64,000 nt of DNA from Microbulbifer sp. MI-G (lineage in GTDB: Bacteria; Pseudomonadota; Gammaproteobacteria; Pseudomonadales; Cellvibrionaceae), in NCBI RefSeq assembly GCF_030440425.1, contig NZ_CP098023.1, positions 2,717,501 through 2,781,500 on the forward strand. The letters run 5' to 3'. A program made the position numbers and the translations under genes. Shown in pieces: positions 53,747 through 62,344 of this stretch (position 1 is the first letter of the stretch; each line of letters starts with the position of its first letter). A model generated the notes under the pieces. The model did no database searches. It saw only the letters and a list, made by a program, of their open reading frames with translations, and was not told the DNA's origin.

Positions 53747-54522
53747 CTAGGGCCTGTTCACACTAATTAAAGTATCGACAATAAGCGCAAAGTGAATAAA
53801 AAATGTGAAAACGACATCCAGTTTGTCAAAACGAGAGAAAATTCTTCTGAAGCCCTTCAGGCGTCGAAACAGCCTCTCCACTTCATTTCGTTTTTTGTAC
53901 GCCTCCACGTCGTATTTCCAGGTGCTCATTCGGTTACTCTTCGGTGGCACGACAGGTTCCATGCCCAGATCGAATACCAACTGCCGGGTTTCATTACCCT
54001 CGTAGGCCTTGTCCATGATCACTTTGGCACCATCCCAACCGCGGTTATCAAGGCTTTTCAGCAGCTTTCGGCCCTCCGGAGCGTCTCCAGCCTGCCCCGG
54101 TGACAGAGAAAATACTACGGCGCGGTTGTGGTCGGCTGCAACCATATGAATCTTGGTGATCCATCCTGCTCGTGATTTGCCGATAGATTGAGGACCGTTT
54201 TTTTTAACGCGCCAGTGCCATCTGGATGAACTTTAACAGCCGTAGAATCAAGAGAGATATGATCGACCTGGATATTGATCACATTATTTTCCTGGAGGGC
54301 CAGAAAGACCCTATCCAGTACACCTTGCTTGGCCCAACGATTCGCCCGCATGTAGACGCTGTGCCAACGGCCGAATTTCTTGGGCAGACCTCGCCATTTG
54401 CAACCATGCTCGGCTATGTAAAGAATGGCGTTCAGCACTTGTAAGTTGGATATTTTCACGTTACCGCGCTGAAGGGGCAGAAAATCTTCGATAATTTTGT
54501 ATTGTTGCGCTGTAATTTCCAT
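53747..54522 (-). CDS. IS5-family transposase in two frames (probable -1 frameshift)
   Basis: The first frame starts at ATG 54522 (MEITAQQYKIIEDFLPLQRG) and carries the HTH-like region and DHISLDSTAVKVH, with the first catalytic Asp. It runs to GALKK at an A8 run (54198-54205 on the plus strand as T8). Slipping one base back gives NGPQSIGKSRAGWITKIH and then MVAADHNRAVVFSLSPGQAG through to the end. The later frame contains the second Asp (VIMDKAYEGNETRQL) and catalytic Glu (RNEVERLFRRLKGF). The joined protein is about 257 residues, normal for this family. The stop TAG uses the flanking target DNA. Confidence 0.85.
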
Positions 54523-54557
54523 GAGGGGATTATACAGGATTTAGTGTGAACAGACCC
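53750..54557 (-). mobile_element. IS5-family insertion sequence, complete (808 bp)
   Basis: Inverted repeats GGGCCTGTTCACACTAA (left, 53750) and GGGTCTGTTCACACTAA (right, read inward from 54557) differ at one base. TA on both sides (53748-53749 and 54558-54559) is the target duplication. One transposase gene, split between two frames, fills it. Size, TA target and the A-run frameshift fit the IS427-type group of IS5. Confidence 0.88.
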
Positions 54558-54898
54558 TAGTAAATCGCCAACACTCTGCATTATTCATGGACGTGCCCGC
54601 CCATCAGGTCCAATTAGCGAGCCAGTAGAAATCGCAGCTGGGAAGGAAAACTCAGCACCCATTGGCGAATGGGTACTTCTGAAAAGACTTCATCCATGCT
54701 TTCTGCCAGCAAGCGGTTGTATTGCCGTGGCGGTCTGTGGGGTATAGAGACAGGGCAAACGCCCTACCATTGTCGCAAGCGCTTTCCCCTAAAGCCTGGA
54801 CCCCGCTGTGGATGCCATACGCGGATCGGGTTAGGTGCCCCATGGATTATCGGGCCCCTCGATCAATGGGTGTGTTGATGCAAGGGCAAGCCAGTTAG
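54558..54898. other. Stretch without recognised gene after the IS5 element
   Basis: Overlapping short frames of 60-70 codons exist on both strands around 54650-54880, but none has a good ribosome site or family match. It may be debris of older mobile DNA. Confidence 0.35.
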
Positions 54899-55018
54899 TT
54901 AGGCCATTTCGCTTTTTATCCCCGCTTGCATGGTGGAGCGCATACGGGTTAAAGCGCCCTTTTCATTGGTGATGATTGCGATACCGGCAGTAACCGGGCG
55001 GTGATGCACATTACACAT
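54899..55018 (-). CDS. 39-aa small ORF (second of a tandem pair)
   Basis: ATG 55018 follows AGGA by nine bases. The peptide (starts MCNVHHRPVTAGIAIITNEK, ends QAGIKSEMA) is basic. It begins 4 nt after the stop of a 29-aa frame, an operon-like arrangement. Not recognised. Confidence 0.35.
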   Translation of the reverse strand: MCNVHHRPVTAGIAIITNEKGALTRMRSTMQAGIKSEMA

Positions 55019-55022
55019 AGTT

Positions 55023-55112
55023 TCACTTCCTGCTGTCTTTTGCAGATTCTTGGTGGCAGCGCGCAATAGCGTTGCGCACGCTTGGCGCAATGGTAAGCTC
55101 ATCAATTTTCAT
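55023..55112 (-). CDS. 29-aa small ORF (first of a tandem pair)
   Basis: ATG 55112 has GGGA eight bases upstream. The peptide reads MKIDELTIAPSVRNAIARCH and so on, ending KDSRK. It may be a leader peptide or the 5' stub of a broken gene. Not recognised. Confidence 0.35.
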   Translation of the reverse strand: MKIDELTIAPSVRNAIARCHQESAKDSRK

Positions 55113-55585
55113 GTATATTCCCGCTGTTTACAATAATGCTTAAATGGCGTGAATATAAAGTAATCCAAAACGCCTGCAGTGGTAAGGCCATTGTTACAAT
55201 AGTGTGCAAAAAGAGCGTATTAGAGTAGGTAGAACATAAAAATTGTATAGTCCGGTGGATACAAAAGCGGTTAGGGCAATGCCCGACCACAAGAACATTG
55301 TCATTAAGCGAGAAAAAGCCACATTAGGTTACAACCTATGGCAACTCGTTCCATAACGAAGTCAGAATAGAGTGCGTTATTAAGCATTAACAATCCCGTT
55401 TGGCTCAGCTACATACCATTGCAATACCAAGAGATATTGCGAGCGTGCTTACGAATGGCGAGGGTTATTGGGCAGTGTGCCTTCCAAGCATTGTGATAAA
55501 GTTTACCGAGTCAGTCTTGGTATTGAAGAGCGCCTAAAATAGATAATTTTGTTTTTCACAACAGTGCTTGGACAACTTCAAGCAA
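55113..55585. other. AT-rich non-coding stretch at the edge of the island
   Basis: No supported gene. GC drops here and stays low to about 60390, so this is probably the boundary of an acquired segment. Confidence 0.4.
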
Positions 55586-55622
55586 TATTCCTAAGTATTC
55601 GTGGGTTATTCTAATAGTATTC
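55586..55622 (+). promoter_or_regulatory. Four helically phased TATTC direct repeats upstream of the XRE gene
   Basis: TATTC occurs at 55586, 55596, 55607 and 55618, that is with 10, 11 and 11 bp spacing, on one face of the helix. The last ends 75 bp ahead of the XRE start. Phased short direct repeats are a typical cooperative binding site; possible users are the adjacent XRE protein or the OmpR-type response regulator. Confidence 0.5.
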
Positions 55623-55697
55623 CTGTTAAGACTTGCGAAGAATATTGGAGGTCAAGTCGATGAGATTAAAGATTAAATTATATCAAGGAAATTTATA

Positions 55698-56402
55698 ATG
55701 AAATTTGGTGTATACCTTCGAAGCCTAAGAGAAAAAACGGGCTGGACTCAGCCTGAAGCCGCTGAAAAAATTGAAATTGAGCAATCATATTTGTCAAAAC
55801 TTGAGACTGGCAAGTGTTTTCCATCGGAAGATATATTTTCAAAGTTAAGCAGTGTTTATCACATTGATGCGCAGCAAATGAGCGAGACGATAGATTCCAA
55901 TGAACTGGAAAAGTTAAAAGAAGTGAGTGAAGTGCGTAAAGTGGTGTTGGCAAAGCATCAATCTCACAAGTTAGCATTTCGGCGATGGCTAATCACTGGA
56001 TTGGTGTTCCTTATGTTCGGCGGTGCGTTAATGGGTGCCAGTACATTAAGTGGCACTGAACGCCAGTATCACTATCGCAGTCAAGGTGTTTTGCTGGCTG
56101 GAGAGAGCTTGGATGCCTTCTCAATTCTTAACATGAGCACCAGCGGCTCTAAAGATGAGCGTCGTGATTTTGACAAACTGAAGCAGGAAATGACAAGTCG
56201 AGTTGATCAGCTGGATAATATTTCATCTATTAATCGCGGCAGGACTTATCTCGAAGAGGTCGATGGAGGCAAACGCCTTTATAAACTGTACGCAGATCCT
56301 TATGTTGGCGTTAATACAATACTGCAATGGTTTATTATACCGGCAATGATGTTTTTAGCTGGCAGCCTTGGTTGTTTTTTTATTAGTTATCGCTGGCGGT
56401 AA
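55698..56402 (+). CDS. Membrane-anchored XRE-family regulator
   Basis: The product is 234 residues, starting at ATG 55698 with AAGGAA seven bases upstream. An HTH_3 domain (about 5-60: LRSLREKTGWTQPEAAEKIE, then SYLSKLETGKCFPS) is followed by a linker. A membrane helix lies at about 98-117 (WLITGLVFLMFGGALMGAST), then an extracytoplasmic region of ~90 residues, and a second helix near the C-terminus (about 212-230). A DNA-binding protein with two membrane segments suggests direct transmission of an envelope signal to DNA. It is convergent to the histidine kinase gene and belongs to the same AT-rich island. Confidence 0.85.
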   Translation: MKFGVYLRSLREKTGWTQPEAAEKIEIEQSYLSKLETGKCFPSEDIFSKLSSVYHIDAQQMSETIDSNELEKLKEVSEVRKVVLAKHQSHKLAFRRWLITGLVFLMFGGALMGASTLSGTERQYHYRSQGVLLAGESLDAFSILNMSTSGSKDERRDFDKLKQEMTSRVDQLDNISSINRGRTYLEEVDGGKRLYKLYADPYVGVNTILQWFIIPAMMFLAGSLGCFFISYRWR

Positions 56403-56438
56403 TTGGCTATTCGATTTAATGAATAATGGCTAATAAAG

Positions 56439-56465
56439 AATGCGGATTAGGGGCTAATCCGCATT
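56439..56465. terminator. Perfect 12-bp hairpin after the XRE gene
   Basis: AATGCGGATTAG pairs perfectly with CTAATCCGCATT around a GGG loop, 37 bp past the stop at 56402. Flanking AT-rich DNA allows termination, possibly from both directions between the convergent XRE and kinase genes. Confidence 0.7.
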
Positions 56466-56530
56466 AGAATATTAAGTATAGTAGCTCAGAATTGAGCTGA
56501 AAGTAACCGGTTTTGCAAACGGTACTCTGT

Positions 56531-56555
56531 CAGGTCAGGTCAGGTCAGGTCAGGT
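56531..56555. repeat. Pentanucleotide microsatellite (CAGGT)x5
   Basis: Five perfect CAGGT copies lie in the convergent intergenic region between the XRE and kinase genes. Compare CAGTT x5 at 9595-9619. Confidence 0.9.
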
Positions 56556-56691
56556 TCAGTGACTGTTTTTGAAATTGATCTTTGTATACATCAATACTAT
56601 AGCTCACGAAAACAAATAGTGGAAAACCACTTCACATAACCAATAAAAACGTGCAACAATCCAATATTGAATAGCCGACTTAAAAGTGCGG

Positions 56692-58011
56692 TTAATTTCT
56701 AAGTAATGCAACAATAAAGCAAGCACCGCCTAACTTGGTTGAATTTTCAATAACCAGTTTCCCTTGATGCCAATCCAATACACGTTTGACCAGTGCTAAA
56801 CCAATACCATGGCCACCAGTTTTAGTTTTATACTGATCACCACGGACAAAAGGTTTTACTATTTTTTCTCGCAGTGAAACATCAATGCCCTTGCCGTTAT
56901 CATGAACATATATCTTGCAATAATTGTCTTCATTCATGCATTCGATGAGTACTTGCCCACCTCCATAAGTCAGTGCATTTTGAAGGAGATTATTTATAAT
57001 CATTTTAATATAAAAGGCATCAGCCTGAATCGTTAAATTCCGGGGCTCATACGCAAATGAGATGTTTTCTTCAAATGGATTATTCGCCTTTATACACTGG
57101 GTAATCAATAGCACTAAATCAACAGTATTACTATGCAAGGACACCATGATTTGGTCTAAGCGGGCATAAGTTAACAGGGTTTCAACCAGGGTTGTCATAT
57201 CGTCAATATGATCGCTGATCTTTTCTTGATACTTTTGCCTAAGCATCGGATCACTTTCCTCGGCAAGTGTATCAATACCAAAACGAATACGTGCCAGAGG
57301 CGTTCGTAAATCATGTGATACTGCACTGCTCAGTAACTTCACATCATCCACCAAACTTTCAATCCGATATGCCATCTGGTTAAATTCCGCCTCGATTTCC
57401 TTAAGATAAGAAAACTTTCTGGGCGGAATTCGTTGCTGCAGATCCCCCTGGCCAAAACGTTTTGCTGCGTGCCTCAACGATAACAATTGTTGTATTAAAG
57501 GAAACACCCAGAGTAAAAACAAGAGCAGTAACGCAATATAAAAACCGATGGTAAATCCGTATTCTCGGGTTGATATTGCAGGCAAAAAATAGGATTTTGG
57601 TGCTTTTATCAATAACACTTCTTGCGATTGCTTTAGAGGGAAATACCAGGTTAAATGCTTTTTTGTCTCTAGCAGCAAGGGCTCACCTTGCTCCATTTGA
57701 AGTGCGAGCGGGTTAGGCATAGGCAAATCAGTCCTTAATAATAGGCTTAATTCAAAGGGCAAATGTTCTGCTTCACTCTGCACTGATAAATTTTCGTTAA
57801 TGGCGGTTTGCCAATGTTCAATATATTGCGCTCGCGAAGGAAAGTTAGCCAATGAGTTTGACCATTGATAACCAAAATCTTCTATCATCTTGGCCTTATC
57901 AACATCTCTTATCAGGGAATGATTTTGCGCATATAAATAATCAAACAGCCAACCCAGACCAGCGCTAGCCAGAAAGACGAATAACAGCAATGAGTACAAT
58001 AAAGTGCGCAT
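56692..58011 (-). CDS. Sensor histidine kinase (RstB-like)
   Basis: The product is 439 residues. Two membrane helices (about 5-28 and 150-175) flank a ~120-residue periplasmic sensor. A HAMP region follows (about 176-225), then HisKA with phospho-acceptor His233 in SHDLRTPLARIRF, and HATPase_c with N-box NLLQNALTYGG (about 341-351), DNGKGID (371-377) and GHGIGLALVKR. All catalytic boxes are intact. It lies 12 bp after the response-regulator gene. Together with the mipA-like and DUF3019 genes it resembles RstA/RstB-type clusters. The signal is unknown. Confidence 0.9.
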   Translation of the reverse strand: MRTLLYSLLLFVFLASAGLGWLFDYLYAQNHSLIRDVDKAKMIEDFGYQWSNSLANFPSRAQYIEHWQTAINENLSVQSEAEHLPFELSLLLRTDLPMPNPLALQMEQGEPLLLETKKHLTWYFPLKQSQEVLLIKAPKSYFLPAISTREYGFTIGFYIALLLLFLLWVFPLIQQLLSLRHAAKRFGQGDLQQRIPPRKFSYLKEIEAEFNQMAYRIESLVDDVKLLSSAVSHDLRTPLARIRFGIDTLAEESDPMLRQKYQEKISDHIDDMTTLVETLLTYARLDQIMVSLHSNTVDLVLLITQCIKANNPFEENISFAYEPRNLTIQADAFYIKMIINNLLQNALTYGGGQVLIECMNEDNYCKIYVHDNGKGIDVSLREKIVKPFVRGDQYKTKTGGHGIGLALVKRVLDWHQGKLVIENSTKLGGACFIVALLRN

Positions 58012-58023
58012 ATGCTTCTTTCG

Positions 58024-58752
58024 CTACCAGGCATCTTTGGCAAAGAGATAGCCTTTACCCCAAACCGTCACAATACGGTGAGGCTCACTTGGGCAATCAC
58101 CCAATTTTTTACGCAGTCGCGATACTTTAAGATCTATTGAACGATCAAAGCCATCATATTCAAATCCTCGCAGCTCACTCACCAACTCGTTTCTAGAAAC
58201 GAGTTGCCCCGCTTTACTTGCCAATAACCACAACAGATCAAATTCATTGGAGGAAATTTTTAGCACTTTGCCTTGCAAAGAAACTTTCATGGCTTTCTTA
58301 TCAATACAAAGTTGATTAAAGACAAGCTGGCTTTCATTATTATTTGGCATTAAATAATGGTTTAATTCTTGTTGGCGAGCAATATACTTACGAATACGCG
58401 TGAGTAAGGCACGTGCCCGCACAGGCTTTGTCAAATAATCATCGGCACCCATTTCAAGCCCTAAAACCTCGTCTATTTCTTCATCTCGCGCAGTCACCAT
58501 AATAATCGCATTTTTAAATTCTGGCCGTACCGCTTTACAGACATCCACGCCGTCCAGATTAGGCAACATGCCATCGAGAATAACCACATCGGGATTAAGC
58601 GCTTGTATAAGTTTGACCGCTTGCTGACCACAGCCTGTGACATCTACTTGATAGCCCTTGGCAACAAGGTAATCCTGCATCCATTGGGCTAAATCAATAT
58701 CGTCTTCAATCAGAAGAATATGCCCTGAGCTTTGTAAGGAAGCGTTAGTCAC
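58024..58752 (-). CDS. OmpR-family response regulator (RstA-like)
   Basis: The product is 242 residues. The receiver domain (about 11-125) has the acidic pair Asp17/Asp18, phospho-acceptor Asp60 (VVILDGMLPNLDG), Thr87 and Lys109. The C-terminal winged helix (about 145-240) shows FDLLWLLASKAGQLVSRNEL and RSIDLKVSRLRKKLG, then VWGKGYLF. Upstream of the operon, two GATACA repeats 10 bp apart sit just before a -35 box, where an OmpR-type activator would bind, so autoregulation is likely. Confidence 0.92.
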   Translation of the reverse strand: MTNASLQSSGHILLIEDDIDLAQWMQDYLVAKGYQVDVTGCGQQAVKLIQALNPDVVILDGMLPNLDGVDVCKAVRPEFKNAIIMVTARDEEIDEVLGLEMGADDYLTKPVRARALLTRIRKYIARQQELNHYLMPNNNESQLVFNQLCIDKKAMKVSLQGKVLKISSNEFDLLWLLASKAGQLVSRNELVSELRGFEYDGFDRSIDLKVSRLRKKLGDCPSEPHRIVTVWGKGYLFAKDAW

Positions 58753-58798
58753 TGATGCGCTTATCTCTTTTATGAATAAATTATTGCTCTGTTAATTA

Positions 58799-59251
58799 TT
58801 AAAACATTCGCCAAGATAATCTTGAGCGGACATTTTTCTTATATACCCATGCCATTTCCAATTCAGCAGCTACCAGTCTTACCCGCTGTTTGTCATCTTT
58901 TTCTGTTAGATAGAAGATCACATTAGTATTTGAAACAATTTCTTTTGCATAGTGACCTTGCCTTGCTTCTGACCAGCACGCCAAGTGTAAGTCTTGTTGA
59001 CTGGAAAAAAGACAGTACGCCCCTTTTTTATTTGCTGACCACTGCACATCAATATCTACATAACACTTTTGACCATAATGAAGCGCAATACACTGCTTGG
59101 GCGACAGTTTTAATGTTGCCGACGGCTTGGTAGTATTCACAGCTTGCGCAAACGAACTAGCACTCAAAGAAATTACCAGCCCAATAATAACAAGGCTATG
59201 AAATAGTGCAAAATGCACCAGCAATGCGATGTTTTTAATAAGAAGTTTCAT
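58799..59251 (-). CDS. DUF3019 exported protein
   Basis: The product is 150 residues. After an N-terminal hydrophobic signal (ending near SSFAQA) the mature domain has the DUF3019 texts LKLSPKQCIALHYGQKCYVD and GAYCLFSSQQDLHLACWSEA, with four conserved Cys, and ends EMAWVYKK. DUF3019 genes are found beside mipA/ompV and rstAB-like genes in marine gammaproteobacteria. The function is unknown; a periplasmic accessory to the sensor or barrel is inferred. It lies 11 bp after the mipA-like gene, with a GGGGGA ribosome site. Confidence 0.85.
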   Translation of the reverse strand: MKLLIKNIALLVHFALFHSLVIIGLVISLSASSFAQAVNTTKPSATLKLSPKQCIALHYGQKCYVDIDVQWSANKKGAYCLFSSQQDLHLACWSEARQGHYAKEIVSNTNVIFYLTEKDDKQRVRLVAAELEMAWVYKKNVRSRLSWRMF

Positions 59252-59262
59252 GAGTCCCCCTA

Positions 59263-60189
59263 CTAAAATACATAGCTAACAAGTAAGCCAAATTCAGTGA
59301 TATCTTCTTTTCTTTCTGGTGATGCAATAATTAGTTTCACAATGGGGCTATCCGTGATACTGCTTGATATATTGGTGTAGCGATAATAAGTTTCAAACAA
59401 TATATTTTCACTGATAGGGTAGCTTGCACCAATCTGCCCAACAAAATCAATGCCGGCCCCTGCCTGGTAATCGGGGAAATCCAATTGACTTTGCAACTCT
59501 GTAGTAGAGTAATAATAATCCAGAATTTCTTCTGAACGATAAACGAGTCCGGCAGAGACGTAAACTTCCCAGTTTTTTATCTGCCATGCATTAGAGGCAA
59601 ATAAGGACGCATATACACCATCATTATACTCATCATTAAACGAATATGGCGCAACCACAAGTTGCAATAATTGATTTTCAAACAGCCCCGTAGCCCTCAA
59701 CCCCAGCATTTCTGAGCTTTTTATTTTTTCTTCTTGATGAAACCCCGATTGTCCGTAGCTATATTTGTTACGCCCATGAGCACGCACCGAGGTTAAGTCA
59801 AACTGCCACTGTTCGGTATTGTAGAAATTAAATCCAATATTTAAACCTTGATCTAGTCTATTTGCGTCAGAAGAAGCTTCAACAAAAAAGCCCCACTTGA
59901 CTTGATATCGCCCACTAACGAATAATGCAGGCTTTTTTACTTCGTCGTCATAGAAACCTTCCTCGATTTTGTAGCCAAAGCCTACTTTTAAGTATCCCCC
60001 TTGAAAGTCATCGCTCTGAGGCCCTGAACCACTGCCCCCCTCAGGTGTGGTCGGGGCGTGAGTTTGACTTGAATTCGCTGCTTCAATCAATTGCTCTTGA
60101 TGAGCATTAAGAATACTGGCTGCAGATGAGTAACTGATTAAACTGGCGCACAAAAGTGATATAGCGCGTATCCAATGAGAGTTTGCCAT
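59263..60189 (-). CDS. MipA/OmpV-family outer-membrane protein
   Basis: The product is 308 residues. ATG 60189 has GGGA seven bases upstream; an ATG 21 bases earlier has no site. A signal peptide ends near YSSAAS. The mature protein consists of alternating amphipathic strands (YLKVGFGYKIEEGF, KPALFVSGRYQVKWGFFVEA, FETYYRYTNI) and ends in ...GLLVSYVF with a C-terminal Phe, as outer-membrane barrels do. MipA/OmpV proteins have been linked to murein scaffolding and to antibiotic or osmotic adaptation. It is the first gene of the operon that continues to DUF3019, the response regulator and the kinase. Confidence 0.85.
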   Translation of the reverse strand: MANSHWIRAISLLCASLISYSSAASILNAHQEQLIEAANSSQTHAPTTPEGGSGSGPQSDDFQGGYLKVGFGYKIEEGFYDDEVKKPALFVSGRYQVKWGFFVEASSDANRLDQGLNIGFNFYNTEQWQFDLTSVRAHGRNKYSYGQSGFHQEEKIKSSEMLGLRATGLFENQLLQLVVAPYSFNDEYNDGVYASLFASNAWQIKNWEVYVSAGLVYRSEEILDYYYSTTELQSQLDFPDYQAGAGIDFVGQIGASYPISENILFETYYRYTNISSSITDSPIVKLIIASPERKEDITEFGLLVSYVF

Positions 60190-60240
60190 AGTGTTTCCCA
60201 AACTTTTCATTATGTTAACAGGGAAAGAATAGAAGAGTTA

Positions 60241-60288
60241 ATGCTAAAAAGGCGTACCACTGATTGTCAACCTGTATCAATTTGTATC
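60241..60288 (-). promoter_or_regulatory. Promoter of the mipA operon with tandem GATACA sites
   Basis: On the minus strand a perfect -35 TTGACA (plus 60265-60270) and a -10 TAGCAT (plus 60241-60246) are 18 bp apart, about 50 bp before the mipA start. Two GATACA copies (plus 60283-60288 and 60273-60278) 10 bp apart end 2 bp ahead of the -35 box. Tandem direct repeats in this position are typical for OmpR-family activation. Confidence 0.65.
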
Positions 60289-60392
60289 TACTTCCTGTTT
60301 ATGATCATTGATCGGCATTGACCTTTCCCCCTAAATTAACACCATGACCTCGATGAGATTTTCAATTAACCTAACGGGATGGAGATCTCACA

Positions 60393-60647
60393 ATGAAAAA
60401 GCACTATACAGAAGAACAAATCATCAAAGAGCACGAAGCGGGCGCCAAGGTTGATGATATCTGCCGTAATCTCGGCATATCCACGGGTACTTTCTACAAC
60501 TGGCGAAGCAAGTACGTAGGCCTGGAGGTCAATGAGGCCAAGCTGCTGCGGGAGCTAGAAGCTAAGAACAACAAACTTAAGCGGCTTCTGGCTGACAAGC
60601 TGCTCGAAGTCGAAGCAATGAAGGACGTGCTCTCAAAAATGTGGTGA
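60393..60647 (+). CDS. IS3-family OrfA (helix-turn-helix subunit)
   Basis: The product is 84 residues, complete: MKKHYTEEQIIKEHEAGAKV, then NLGISTGTFYNWRSKYVG (the HTH) and a leucine-zipper-like tail KLLRELEAKNNKLKRLLADK. It is an IS3-type OrfA, but its OrfB partner is almost wholly deleted, so it has no function alone. Confidence 0.88.
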   Translation: MKKHYTEEQIIKEHEAGAKVDDICRNLGISTGTFYNWRSKYVGLEVNEAKLLRELEAKNNKLKRLLADKLLEVEAMKDVLSKMW

Positions 60648-60814
60648 AGCCCATTGGCTGGAAGCAGAGTGAGTGTTTGAATCGCCATTGGTTCAGAACA
60701 CTAGATGAAGCTCGCTGGGAAATCGATCAGTGGCGAGAACTCTACAACACCATCAGGCCGCACAGCTCACTCGACTATATACCGCCAGTTGAGTTTGCTC
60801 AAAAGATGGCGTAA
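60648..60814 (+). pseudogene. Remnant of IS3-family OrfB (C-terminal end only)
   Basis: From 60674 to the stop at 60814 the frame reads LDEARWEIDQWRELYNTIRP and HSSLDYIPPVEFAQK, the typical end of an IS3 integrase-core transposase. The whole DDE core is missing, so this is an internal deletion product of the element starting at 60393. Confidence 0.85.
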
Positions 60815-60858
60815 TTTATCGGAATCTCATCCTGTGGATGGTACTAATGCAGGGGAAA

Positions 60859-60930
60859 GATCAGACCAGCAGAGACGTCGGCACCGTAAATCTCTTTGAA
60901 GGCGTCGACGATGTTGCGGGTGCTCATGCC
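60859..60930 (-). pseudogene. IS256-family transposase fragment
   Basis: About 24 codons read GMSTRNIVDAFKEIYGADVS, which matches the N-terminal half of IS256/Mutator-type transposases (STREI...FKEMYGADVS). No more of the element remains. Confidence 0.65.
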
Positions 60931-61128
60931 AAGTCCTCACGCGTTGCTCCCTTCTGCAAACTCCAAGTTACTCCTCCCTTATGCGATCAGCCATACACTG
61001 GGAGCCCTCCATGGCACCGCACGATAAGGCGTTCTATGAAGCGATGGGTAAGCGTATCGCCACCTTCAGGAAGGCACAGAGAATAACACTGAATCACCCC
61101 GAGTTTGTCGGAGGCAATTTGATTTGAG

Positions 61129-62025
61129 TCATGCCGCTTGGGCAGACTCGGCTTGTTGATAATACAGGTTTTCGTATTCAGCTGGAGGCATATCGCCAAT
61201 TGGCCCAAGAATGCGGCGATGGTTAAACCAGTCGACCCAGGTCAAGGTTGCATGTTCAACCTCATCCAGCCCTTTCCAGGGACCTGCCCTGTGGATGACC
61301 TCCGCCTTGAATAAACCGTTGATGGTTTCTGCCAGTGCGTTGTCGTAGGAGTCGCCGACACTGCCGACTGACATATGGAAACCCGCCTCACTAAGCCGCT
61401 CGGTATATCGAATCGACAGATACTGACTACCTCGATCACTGTGATGGGTAACGCCACGGGGCTTACCTCGTGCCCAGAGTGCCTGCTCCAGAGCATCAAG
61501 CACAATGTCGGTTTGAAGGCTCTTTAATACGCGCCAGCCAACGATGTAGCGAGAGAATACGTCGACAACGAATGCGACATAAACAAAACCAGACCAAGTT
61601 GTGACATAGGTTATGTCGGCCACCCAAAGCTGGTTGGGGCGCTCTGCCGTAAACTCGCGATTCACCAGATCCAGCGGCTTATCGGCCAGCTCATCCGGGA
61701 TAGTCGTAACGCAACGTTTGCCTCTTCGAACACCTTCCAATTGCAGTACCTTCATCAGCCGTTCAACTGTGCAGCGGGCGACCTTTACGTCTTCACGGTT
61801 AAGCTGCTTCCAGACCTTGTGTGCACCATAGACGCGGTGGTTTTCTTCGTAGATCCGCTGGATCTCAGGCTTCAGCTCATCGTCACGTTGAGCGCGCGCA
61901 CAGCGTTGCTCTGGATTGGCCTGTAGATGCTTGCAGCGGTAAAAGGTCGACGGTGCAATCGGCAGAATCTCACAGATTGACTCGACACCGTACGCCTCAC
62001 GCTCCTGGTCAATGAATGCCACCAT
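61129..62025 (-). CDS. IS3-family transposase OrfB (integrase core)
   Basis: The product is 298 residues. An HTH_21-like region (about 45-100, [20 protein letters not shown]) precedes the rve integrase core with all three catalytic acids: Asp in WVADITYV, Asp in [11 protein letters not shown], Glu in [15 protein letters not shown]. It ends with a DDE-associated tail ([16 protein letters not shown]). The ATG overlaps the end of OrfA. This copy looks intact. Confidence 0.94.
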   Translation of the reverse strand: MVAFIDQEREAYGVESICEILPIAPSTFYRCKHLQANPEQRCARAQRDDELKPEIQRIYEENHRVYGAHKVWKQLNREDVKVARCTVERLMKVLQLEGVRRGKRCVTTIPDELADKPLDLVNREFTAERPNQLWVADITYVTTWSGFVYVAFVVDVFSRYIVGWRVLKSLQTDIVLDALEQALWARGKPRGVTHHSDRGSQYLSIRYTERLSEAGFHMSVGSVGDSYDNALAETINGLFKAEVIHRAGPWKGLDEVEHATLTWVDWFNHRRILGPIGDMPPAEYENLYYQQAESAQAA

Positions 62026-62344
62026 TACTTCGGTTTGCGGTCGAGCTCCGCCTGGGCGAAAAAGCGGCAGCCTTGCGCAAGATCTCGTTAGCGCGTTTCA
62101 GCTCGCGGACTTCGCGCTCCAGCTCTTTGAGGCGGGCTGCGTCATTGCTGGTGGTGCCGGGCCTGGTACCATTGTCGACTTCCATCTTGTTGACCCATGA
62201 TCGTAGGGTCTCGGGTGTGCAGCCGATCTTGGAAGCGATAGATGTGATCGCTGCCCAGCGTGATTGGTGCTCGTGCTCGCCGGTCAATACCATGCGAACT
62301 GCGCGTTCCCGTACTTCGGGAGAGTATCCAGGTCGTTTGCTCAT
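62009..62344 (-). CDS. IS3-family OrfA
   Basis: The product is 111 residues: [20 protein letters not shown], then [16 protein letters not shown] (HTH) and a leucine-zipper region ([20 protein letters not shown]). After KAAAF the last ~17 residues are out of register with the family ending [11 protein letters not shown], because the T run at 62058-62064 (minus strand TTTTT) is one base short. The OrfB start codon does not depend on it. Confidence 0.85.
   Translation of the reverse strand: MSKRPGYSPEVRERAVRMVLTGEHEHQSRWAAITSIASKIGCTPETLRSWVNKMEVDNGTRPGTTSNDAARLKELEREVRELKRANEILRKAAAFSPRRSSTANRSNGGIH

Noticed and set aside
54652..54878. Overlapping 60-70-codon frames on both strands
   Set aside because: They occupy the same DNA on opposite strands with no ribosome site or family match for either.
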